Shown piece by piece: positions 1 to 5,096 of a stretch of DNA of 5,096 nt. The stretch comes from Candidatus Brevefilum sp. GTDB taxonomy: Bacteria > Chloroflexota > Anaerolineae > Anaerolineales > Anaerolineaceae. The notes below the pieces were generated by a model. It saw only the letters and a program-made list of their open reading frames with translations. It did no database searches and was not told where the DNA came from. The stretch lies in NCBI GenBank assembly GCA_007135845.1, contig SLIC01000083.1, positions 1 through 5,096 on the forward strand. The letters run 5' to 3'. The translations under genes and the position numbers were made by a program. Numbering within the stretch: position 1 is the stretch's first letter; each line of letters starts with the position of its first letter.

Positions 1-114
1 CGATCTGGAATGCTGAAATTTTTAATACCGAAATAATTTTTCTGACAATCAACGATACATCTCACCAATTTCGAGATAACTGCATCACACTTTTCAACAA
101 ATAAACAATGATAT

Positions 115-126
115 GTTTCATGAAAC
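115..126. promoter_or_regulatory. Perfect 12-bp palindrome, possible operator
   Basis: The sequence GTTTCATGAAAC reads identically on both strands. The symmetry stops at the next base pair on each side (T114 and C127 do not match). It lies about 80 bases before the ATG of the NYN gene and has no loop, so it fits a dimeric DNA-binding protein site better than an RNA hairpin. The regulator cannot be named, and a short AT-rich palindrome could also arise by chance. Confidence 0.3.
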
Positions 127-155
127 CTTGCTAAACTATTTCAAATCCCTTTAAG

Positions 156-195
156 CCGATCAAACTCTGATTAAACCCGATCATAAAAGATTAGG
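156..195 (+). repeat. Four helically phased GAT(C/T)A direct repeats
   Basis: GATCA begins at 158, GATTA at 169, GATCA at 179 and GATTA at 189, so the steps are 11, 10 and 10 bases. The fourth base alternates C, T, C, T. The first and third copies share the longer string CCGATCA (156-162 and 177-183), exactly 21 bases apart. The first two copies also share GATYAAAC. All copies would face the same side of the helix and would cover the -35 area and the spacer of the promoter whose TATAAT lies just downstream. That placement suits a cooperatively binding regulator, most simply a repressor. The function is inferred. Confidence 0.4.
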
Positions 196-201
196 TATAA
201 T
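196..201 (+). promoter_or_regulatory. Consensus -10 box (TATAAT) directly before the NYN gene
   Basis: A perfect TATAAT ends 6 bases before the A of the ATG at 208. Bacterial sigma-70-type transcripts usually begin about 6-7 bases after this hexamer, which would place the 5' end at or very near the start codon and give a leaderless message. No good TTGACA-like box sits at the usual 16-18 base spacing: the best nearby match, TTAAAC at 171-176, is weak and 19 bases away. There is also no extended -10 TGn. A regulator or activator bound to the phased repeats could make up for this. Confidence 0.45.
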
Positions 202-207
202 TCAAAC

Positions 208-969
208 ATGCCAAAAAGCACTCAAAATAACTACGAAAAATCTGATGACAACGAAAGACGGGTTGCCATCCTCATTGATGGGGACAATGCTCAGGCTTCG
301 CTGATTGAACAAATCCTGGTTGAAGCAGGAAAATTTGGAAATGCGACCATCCGCCGGGTTTACGGCGATTGGACAACACCTAATATGAACTCCTGGAAAG
401 ATATTTTAAACATCCACGCTTTCCAGCCAATCCAACAATTTCGTTACAGCGTTGGAAAAAACGCGACCGACAGCGCCATGATCATTGATGCCATGGACAT
501 CCTCCATTCGGACCAGGTCGATGGATTTTGCCTGGTTTCCAGCGACAGCGACTACACTCGCCTGGCAACCCGTATCCGTGAGAGCGGTTTGCTGGTGGTC
601 GGCATTGGCAAGAAGAATACGCCACGCGCCTTCGTCAGTGCCTGCAATGTGTTCATCTACACTGAAAACCTCAGTCGCAGGAGTCGCAGCAGTACGGCAA
701 GCGAGCGGAAAAAGACCAATCACTTGAGCCCTCAGGAACGTGAGCTGGTTGAAAATGTCAACCAGGCCATCGATATGGTCGGTCCGGACGATGATGGCTG
801 GACACGCTTATCAGAAGTGGGGACTGCCTTGCGGCGCATCGACCCTGGTTTCGATCCACGCTCCTACGGTCACCGGCAGCTCAGCCAACTGGTTAAAGGA
901 CACGGTCAGCACTTTGAAATGCGTAAGGTCGCCAATGGCGCTATCATCGAACTCCGCCTGAGGGATTAA
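208..969 (+). CDS. NYN-domain (LabA/DUF88-type) protein with C-terminal OST-HTH/LOTUS-like domain
   Basis: This 253-residue protein is predicted to be a soluble cytoplasmic RNA-binding or RNA-cleaving protein. Residues about 17-155 form a NYN domain, a PIN/FEN-like nuclease fold. The motif ILIDGDN (21-27) supplies acidic D24 and D26; further acids are D88 (NATDSAM), D94 and D97, and the SSDSDY motif (111-116) supplies D113 and D115, so the metal-binding cluster looks intact. A basic, serine-rich linker (about 156-170) leads to a domain at about 172-251 resembling OST-HTH/LOTUS domains, which bind RNA. The same NYN plus OST-HTH pairing is known in bacterial DUF88 proteins and in the animal regulator MARF1. 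No signal peptide or membrane segment is seen. The ATG at 208 has only a poor, distant Shine-Dalgarno (AGG at 193-195), consistent with leaderless translation. Nuclease activity and target are not shown by the sequence. The NYN call is strong, the OST-HTH call somewhat less so. Confidence 0.9.
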   Translation: MPKSTQNNYEKSDDNERRVAILIDGDNAQASLIEQILVEAGKFGNATIRRVYGDWTTPNMNSWKDILNIHAFQPIQQFRYSVGKNATDSAMIIDAMDILHSDQVDGFCLVSSDSDYTRLATRIRESGLLVVGIGKKNTPRAFVSACNVFIYTENLSRRSRSSTASERKKTNHLSPQERELVENVNQAIDMVGPDDDGWTRLSEVGTALRRIDPGFDPRSYGHRQLSQLVKGHGQHFEMRKVANGAIIELRLRD

Positions 970-1053
970 AAAGCTTCACAACAACATCCATGCATTAGTT
1001 GCTGAAACTCACCTTTCGAAACGCAGCATTTTGATAGGACCTTCAAAATTATC
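970..1053. other. 84-base gap between NYN and HD hydrolase genes
   Basis: No hairpin with a following T-run is seen, so transcription from the NYN gene could continue into the next gene. No strong promoter is seen either. A short palindrome TTTCGAAA (1014-1021) is noted without a role. AGGAC at 1036-1040 is a possible ribosome binding site for the next gene, although its 13-base distance to the ATG is longer than usual. Confidence 0.45.
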
Positions 1054-1671
1054 ATGCCTGACTCCTTGCAGTTTGATGCGATTATCGACGCGATTATCTT
1101 TGCCACCCGAAAACACCAGGGGCAAGTCCGCAAAGATGAGCCAGCCTCCCCTTATATCACCCATCCCTTAGCTGTCGTCCGGACCATTTATACCATCGGA
1201 AAAGTTCAAAATATCACCATCCTGCTCGCAGCCATCCTTCACGACACCATTGAAGACACCAACACAACCGAAGCCGAAATTCGCACACACTTTGGAGAAG
1301 AGATCCTTTCGATCGTGCTGGAGTTGACAGACGATAAATCCCTGGACAAGATGGTGCGGAAACAACAGCAGGTATTACATTCCGCTGGGCTTTCCACAGA
1401 AGCCAGAATTATCAAACTGGCTGATAAGCTCTCCAACTGCCAGGATATCCTCCATACACCTCCCAAAGATTGGTCCATAGACCGGCGGCGGGATTATATC
1501 CAATGGGCTGCAGATGTCGTCGCACAAATCCGCAGCACCAACCCTCCTCTAGAGGCCGCTTTTGATAAAATGCTGTCTCAAGCAGAAAAAAACCTCCACT
1601 TTTCAATCGAAACCATAGAATCGGTAAACAACCGCCCCTGGGGGCCTGGTGATAATCCATCACCCGATTAG
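1054..1671 (+). CDS. MESH1-like HD-domain hydrolase, probable small alarmone hydrolase ((p)ppGpp 3'-pyrophosphohydrolase)
   Basis: This 205-residue protein aligns by eye along nearly its whole length with human MESH1 (179 residues) and with the hydrolase domain of RelA/SpoT (Rel) proteins. The expected reaction is removal of the 3' pyrophosphate from ppGpp or pppGpp using a metal ion, usually Mn2+. The metal ligands appear complete: H37 (YITHP), H63 and D64 (ILHDTIEDT) and D124 (KLADKLSN). E67 and D68 match the catalytic ED pair of the family. The substrate-binding segment HQGQVRKD (21-28) and LTDDKSL (91-97) are also conserved. No synthetase, TGS or ACT domain follows, so this is a stand-alone hydrolase. 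About 20 residues at the C-terminus (from about 187, Pro/Asn-rich) extend beyond the usual end. The ATG at 1054 is supported because the HD fold starts within a few residues. The stop overlaps the ribosome binding site of the next gene. MESH1 can also hydrolyse NADPH, so the physiological substrate is not certain. Confidence 0.9.
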   Translation: MPDSLQFDAIIDAIIFATRKHQGQVRKDEPASPYITHPLAVVRTIYTIGKVQNITILLAAILHDTIEDTNTTEAEIRTHFGEEILSIVLELTDDKSLDKMVRKQQQVLHSAGLSTEARIIKLADKLSNCQDILHTPPKDWSIDRRRDYIQWAADVVAQIRSTNPPLEAAFDKMLSQAEKNLHFSIETIESVNNRPWGPGDNPSPD

Positions 1672-1673
1672 GA
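1670..1673 (+). promoter_or_regulatory. Ribosome binding site of the DUF2804 gene
   Basis: AGGA lies 7 bases before the ATG at 1681 and shares bases with the TAG stop of the hydrolase gene (1669-1671). This supports the chosen start and implies translation of the two genes from one message, probably with some coupling. Confidence 0.6.
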
Positions 1674-1680
1674 CTCCTGC

Positions 1681-2709
1681 ATGAATGCCCTTTATGATGA
1701 ACCTGAACTGACCAAACCCGTCAAACTTTGCGACCGACACGGGAACCTTAACCCTGAAGCTATTGGATGGAGTCGCCTCCCGTTGCACGACTGCAACCTG
1801 AAAGGCAATTGGCCCCGTAAAAAACGTTGGAATTACTGGGCAATCGTCAGCTCAACCCACCTCTTTTCAGTGACCTTATCCAACATCGATTACCTGGGCC
1901 TACCCTTTATTTACCTGCTCGACTTCAATACCAAATCTTTTACTGAAAAAACCCTCCTCAAAGCCTTCGGCACAGGCTGTCACTTACCTTCAAAGGTTTC
2001 GGGAGATGTTTATTATGACGATCATGCTATGTCGATTGCAATGGTCAATACCGATGGCGGCACACGACTGAACATCACCTGCCCGGAATTTGGTGGCAAT
2101 CCGCTGCAGGCAGAGTTCTTTGTTCACAAACCTGCTGGCCATGAGACGCTCAATGTGGTCATACCCTGGTCAGATAAACGCTTTCAATTTACCAGCAAGC
2201 AAAACACTCTCCCCACCGAAGGGATTTTAGAATGGGGTAATCAGAAAATCCTATTTGGCTTGGAGGATACCTTTGCCTGCCTTGACCTTGGACGCGGCAT
2301 GTGGCCCTTCGCTTGCTTTTGGAATTGGTCCAGCTTTTCCACGCGTTTACCAAATGGTAAGCTGGTTGGAATCAACCTGGGGGCTGGTTGGACCGACGGC
2401 ACCGGAATGAACGAAAACGCCCTCTGTGTTGATGGAAACCTCACAAAAATCAGCGAAGACATCACTTTCAAATATGATCAGAATAATTTTATGGCGCCAT
2501 GGCGTTTGTTTACCACTGCCACAGATTGTGTCGATCTTGAGTTCATCCCCTTCTACGAGCGGGTAGCCAAAACAGAAGCCCTGGTGATCGGGTCAGAAGT
2601 TCACCAGATGATTGGGACCTTCAAAGGCATGCTCAAGCCTGACAATGGTGAACCGCTGTTTATTGAACATGCCATCGGCTGGGCGGAAGATCATCAAGCG
2701 CGTTGGTAA
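1681..2709 (+). CDS. DUF2804 family protein, function unknown
   Basis: This 342-residue protein is recognised as DUF2804 (Pfam PF10974) and has about the usual full length. The N-terminal signature is clear: PVKLCDRHGNLNPEAIGWSR (13-32), then PLHDCNL and RKKRWNYWAI (46-55). Later family-like blocks are GRGMWPF-CFWNWSSFS (205-220), LPNGKLVGINLGAGWTDG (223-240) with the following ENALCVDG (245-252), and the tail IEHAIGWAEDHQARW (328-342). The protein is rich in Trp and aromatic residues and in predicted beta strands. It has no signal peptide and no clear membrane segment, so it is probably cytoplasmic. The family has no established biochemical role known to me and no catalytic residues can be assigned. 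It lies 9 bases after the alarmone hydrolase gene and is very likely in the same operon. The family identification is strong; any function would be a guess. Confidence 0.88.
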   Translation: MNALYDEPELTKPVKLCDRHGNLNPEAIGWSRLPLHDCNLKGNWPRKKRWNYWAIVSSTHLFSVTLSNIDYLGLPFIYLLDFNTKSFTEKTLLKAFGTGCHLPSKVSGDVYYDDHAMSIAMVNTDGGTRLNITCPEFGGNPLQAEFFVHKPAGHETLNVVIPWSDKRFQFTSKQNTLPTEGILEWGNQKILFGLEDTFACLDLGRGMWPFACFWNWSSFSTRLPNGKLVGINLGAGWTDGTGMNENALCVDGNLTKISEDITFKYDQNNFMAPWRLFTTATDCVDLEFIPFYERVAKTEALVIGSEVHQMIGTFKGMLKPDNGEPLFIEHAIGWAEDHQARW

Positions 2710-2751
2710 ATACACCCATTTGCCCATTATCACCAAGTCATTAAAATAAAA

Positions 2752-2787
2752 ACAAGCCTGGTCAAGAGAGAACATGCACAGGCTTGT
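2752..2787 (-). terminator. Intrinsic terminator of the GH3 gene, possibly bidirectional
   Basis: ACAAGCCTG (2752-2760) and CAGGCTTGT (2779-2787) form a perfect 9-bp stem around an 18-base loop. On the reverse strand the stem is followed at once by a T-rich tract (complement of 2741-2752, reading TTTTATTTTAA), as in a Rho-independent terminator, 22 bases after the GH3 stop. On the forward strand only GATAATCTTT follows, so termination of the DUF2804 transcript here would be weaker. The loop is long for a terminator, which lowers confidence slightly. Confidence 0.75.
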
Positions 2788-2809
2788 GATAATCTTTAAA
2801 GACAATCTG

Positions 2810-5096
2810 CTAAGAAATCAGTTCGAAAGTCCCTTCCAGCCGGATATCTCGTGAACTGGCGCCAACCAGCACCTCGAATTCGCCTGGCTCAGCCACCCAC
2901 CCACCTTGATGGGGATCATAATACGAGAGTGCCCGCATCGGGAGGTTGAAGGTCACCTCTGTAACAGCACCCGGTGCAAGATGAATCTTCTCAAATCCCT
3001 TCAGCTCCTTAGCTGGACGCATCAACCTTGACTCCTTATCGCGGATGTAAAGTTGAACAACTTCCTGACCAGCCCTTTCACCCACATTTTCCAATATCAC
3101 GGTTACTTTACAAGGTTCACCTGGTTTAACTTCCTTGGGTACACATAAATCTCGATAAGCAAAACTGGTATAACTCAGCCCATGCCCAAAGGGGAACTGG
3201 GGTTCCACGTCCTTCGTATCGTAATACCGGTAACCAACAAAGATCCCCTCACCATAAGTCACATCTTTCCAACCAGGGTAACTGATAAAAGCCGGATTAT
3301 CCTCCAGGCGTTTAGGCAAAGTAACCGAAAGCTTGCCCGAGGGATTGACATCGCCAAACAGGATATCCACCAAGGCATGACCACCCTCCTGCCCCGGGTA
3401 ATAAGCCAGGATCACAGCAGGGACATCATCAGCCCAACGCATATCAACTGGGGCACCTGCGTTGACGACCACCACGGTCTTTGGATTCAATGCTGCCACC
3501 TTACGGATTAGTTCAGCCTGGCCGCCAGGCAGGTTCATATCTGGTCGGTCGTAACCCTCGCTCTCAAAAGTATCAGATAATCCTGCAACAACCACCACTG
3601 CATCACTGGTCTTCGCCAGAGTAAGCGCCCGCTCCACCAGATCACCTTCGACGCCCAGCGCAGGCTTATAAGAAAAATCTATCAAGGCAAAGGGGTTTTT
3701 CTCTCCACTGACATACTCAATCTTCAGATCATATGCCTTTTCTTTTTCAAGCCTGACCACATTCTTGGCAACCATCGTGTCAGGGTCAATCACAGAAGAT
3801 TGTTGAATCCCAATATTGTTCTCAAGGATCAGTTCTCCATCCAACCAGACTCGGGCAGTACCGGTATTGCTCAAGAAAAATTGTGTTTCACCAGTTTCGG
3901 GCGGCGTGAATGTCCCCTGCCATCGGATACTGAAGTGCTTCTCATCAACAACCCCAGTTGCTGGGCCGCTGCCGCCCCACCAGAATTCTACACATCCATC
4001 CACCCGGGTTAAGTCAGGCGCACCGGAAAAATCTAGGTTACTGAAAAGTTCTGTATGCAGACCCTTGATGTTACCATCCGGGTGGGTAAACCGCTCTCTT
4101 TCAATTGTTTTGGGATTCTCACGGTTATCATAACCTGGTTCATACCCAATATCAACCGAATTACCCAGCTTAGCTCGCAAGCCCTCAAGGGGCGTAACCC
4201 AATGGTGGGGATCCACCCGTGAACTGCCCCCACCACTAACAACTGTATTGGCATTCAAACCGATTATAGCCAGTTTATTGAGATCCTGTTTATCAAAGGG
4301 CAGTAGACCTGTGCTGTTCTTTAATAAGACCATTGACTCGCAGGCCAGCTCACGTGCAAGTGCACGGTGTGCGGGGGTATCACCACTGCCAGCAGGAAGC
4401 GTTTCTTCCGTCATTACACCTGCTCTGAACAATAGCCGCAACATACGCCGTGCTGCGTCATCCACCCAGTGTTCATCCACCTGCCAGTTATTGACAGCTG
4501 CCTCCAATGCCTGGCCAAAATAGCGCGCCGGCCCAGGCATTTCCAGGTCGAGACCAGCTTGAACCGGCGTAAAGATATCATGCACAGCGCCCCAGTCTGA
4601 AACGACAACACCTTCGAAACCCCATTCCTCCTTAAGAATCTTGCGCAGTAGTATCTCATGTTCACTGGCATAGGTACCGTTGATGCGGTTATAAGCGCAC
4701 ATCACGGTCCAGGGCTTTGTCTCTTTGACAACGGTTTCAAATGCCGGCAGGTAGATCTCCCGCAGTGTCCGTTCGTCCACAACTGAATTACCACGGTGTC
4801 GCTCAATTTCCTGGTTATTGGCGGCATAATGCTTAACCGAAGCACCAATCCTCTGGCTCTGAAGTCCCTGCACATAAGCTACACCGATCTGGCCTGCCAG
4901 GTAGGGATCTTCAGCAAATGTTTCAAAATTACGGCCACCCAAAGGCGAACGCACGATATTTACACAGGGACCCACCAGAATGTGACAGCCCAGATGGCGA
5001 GTCTCCTCAGCCAGGGCAATTCCAACCCGCTCAATCAACTGCCGGTTCCAGGTGGAAGCCATCGAAATACCGGTTGGGTATGCCGTGGCCGTGCCA
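2810..5096 (-). CDS. Glycoside hydrolase family 3 beta-glucosidase with inserted PA14 domain (5' end outside window)
   Basis: The reading frame stays open to the window edge. Residues upstream of the first visible ATG read GTATAYPTGIS and continue into MASTWN, the conserved GH3 motif, so M1 in the numbering used here (codon 5062-5060) is internal. Roughly 55-70 N-terminal residues are missing. The enzyme should release terminal beta-glucose (or a related sugar) from glycosides with retention of configuration. In order: TIM-barrel domain (to about 215) with GRNFETFAEDP (43-53), KHYAANNQE (77-85) and SDWG, where D156 is the nucleophile; first part of the alpha/beta sandwich (about 235-330); PA14 domain (about 335-468), often a sugar-binding or substrate-selecting insert; rest of the sandwich with SEGYDRPDMNLPGGQ, where E502 is the likely acid/base; GHGLSYTSF (626-634); fibronectin-III-like domain (about 645-740). 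The same order occurs in Kluyveromyces marxianus BglI. All visible catalytic residues are intact. Location is unknown because a signal peptide would lie outside the window. The exact substrate cannot be read from the sequence. Confidence 0.93.
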   Translation of the reverse strand, partial: GTATAYPTGISMASTWNRQLIERVGIALAEETRHLGCHILVGPCVNIVRSPLGGRNFETFAEDPYLAGQIGVAYVQGLQSQRIGASVKHYAANNQEIERHRGNSVVDERTLREIYLPAFETVVKETKPWTVMCAYNRINGTYASEHEILLRKILKEEWGFEGVVVSDWGAVHDIFTPVQAGLDLEMPGPARYFGQALEAAVNNWQVDEHWVDDAARRMLRLLFRAGVMTEETLPAGSGDTPAHRALARELACESMVLLKNSTGLLPFDKQDLNKLAIIGLNANTVVSGGGSSRVDPHHWVTPLEGLRAKLGNSVDIGYEPGYDNRENPKTIERERFTHPDGNIKGLHTELFSNLDFSGAPDLTRVDGCVEFWWGGSGPATGVVDEKHFSIRWQGTFTPPETGETQFFLSNTGTARVWLDGELILENNIGIQQSSVIDPDTMVAKNVVRLEKEKAYDLKIEYVSGEKNPFALIDFSYKPALGVEGDLVERALTLAKTSDAVVVVAGLSDTFESEGYDRPDMNLPGGQAELIRKVAALNPKTVVVVNAGAPVDMRWADDVPAVILAYYPGQEGGHALVDILFGDVNPSGKLSVTLPKRLEDNPAFISYPGWKDVTYGEGIFVGYRYYDTKDVEPQFPFGHGLSYTSFAYRDLCVPKEVKPGEPCKVTVILENVGERAGQEVVQLYIRDKESRLMRPAKELKGFEKIHLAPGAVTEVTFNLPMRALSYYDPHQGGWVAEPGEFEVLVGASSRDIRLEGTFELIS

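Larger units (their letters stand above)
1..207. other. AT-rich non-coding region upstream of the NYN gene
   Basis: No convincing coding sequence is seen on either strand in this stretch, which is clearly richer in A and T than the genes that follow. Its left part (1-110) shows no structure I can name. Its right part holds a perfect palindrome (115-126), a set of GAT(C/T)A units spaced about one helical turn apart (158-193) and a TATAAT box (196-201). It is best read as the promoter and control region of the rightward genes. The end of any gene further left is not visible. Confidence 0.7.

Noticed and set aside
406..723. Reverse-strand open frame of 105 codons inside the NYN gene
   Set aside because: It lies wholly opposite a gene with clear NYN motifs, has no recognisable domain and is a by-product of that gene's codon use.
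970..1053. Weak imperfect complementarity between CACAACAAC and GTTGCTG as a possible terminator
   Set aside because: The pairing is interrupted and is not followed by a T-run, so it does not qualify as an intrinsic terminator.
1412..1663. Reverse-strand frame opposite the HD hydrolase gene
   Set aside because: It is an antisense shadow of a well-conserved protein and has no domain of its own.
1054..1671. Toxin-antitoxin system built on alarmone metabolism
   Set aside because: A toxic small alarmone synthetase would be expected next to the hydrolase, but the neighbours are NYN and DUF2804 proteins with no synthetase motifs.
3182..3511. Forward open frame of 109 codons opposite the GH3 gene
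   Set aside because: It is antisense to conserved GH3 sequence, shows no known domain and no convincing ribosome binding site.
3816..4133. Forward open frame of 105 codons opposite the PA14 part of the GH3 gene
   Set aside because: It overlaps another antisense frame (3800-4012) in a different phase and resembles no known protein; neither looks coding.
1..5096. CRISPR array, transposon ends, tRNA or rRNA genes
   Set aside because: No regularly spaced long repeats, terminal inverted repeats, transposase motifs or structural RNA signatures were seen on either strand.

Overview
The window holds three forward genes followed by one reverse gene running off the right edge. All are ordinary bacterial chromosomal genes: compact spacing, moderate GC, an AT-rich upstream region and an intrinsic-type terminator. 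There are no mobile-element genes, tRNA, rRNA or CRISPR arrays. The organism is a bacterium. An environmental anaerobe such as a member of the Chloroflexota (Anaerolineae-like) would fit the gene mix and protein style, but nothing here proves it.

Layout. Bases 1-207 are an AT-rich non-coding region with a perfect 12-bp palindrome (115-126), four helically spaced GAT(C/T)A units (158-193) and a consensus TATAAT (196-201) only 6 bases before the first ATG. Gene 1 (208-969) encodes a NYN-domain (PIN-like nuclease fold) protein with a C-terminal OST-HTH/LOTUS-like domain. Gene 2 (1054-1671) encodes a stand-alone HD hydrolase very like MESH1, a small alarmone hydrolase for (p)ppGpp. Gene 3 (1681-2709) encodes a DUF2804 protein of unknown function. 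Genes 2 and 3 are 9 bases apart and almost certainly co-transcribed; gene 1 may belong to the same unit across an 84-base gap with no obvious terminator.

Bases 2710-2809 separate the convergent units and contain a hairpin (2752-2787) whose U-tract favours the reverse gene. The reverse gene (2810 to beyond 5096) encodes a family 3 glycoside hydrolase with an inserted PA14 domain and a C-terminal fibronectin-III-like domain. Its N-terminus lies outside the window, and the first in-frame ATG seen (complement of 5060-5062) is an internal methionine.

How they may work together: a predicted RNA-binding nuclease-fold protein next to a predicted alarmone hydrolase suggests a stress or RNA-regulatory theme, but this rests on adjacency only. 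The beta-glucosidase is a separate, convergently transcribed carbohydrate-utilisation gene. No clearly new system is evident; the most unusual item is the repeat array joined to a leaderless-looking promoter before gene 1.
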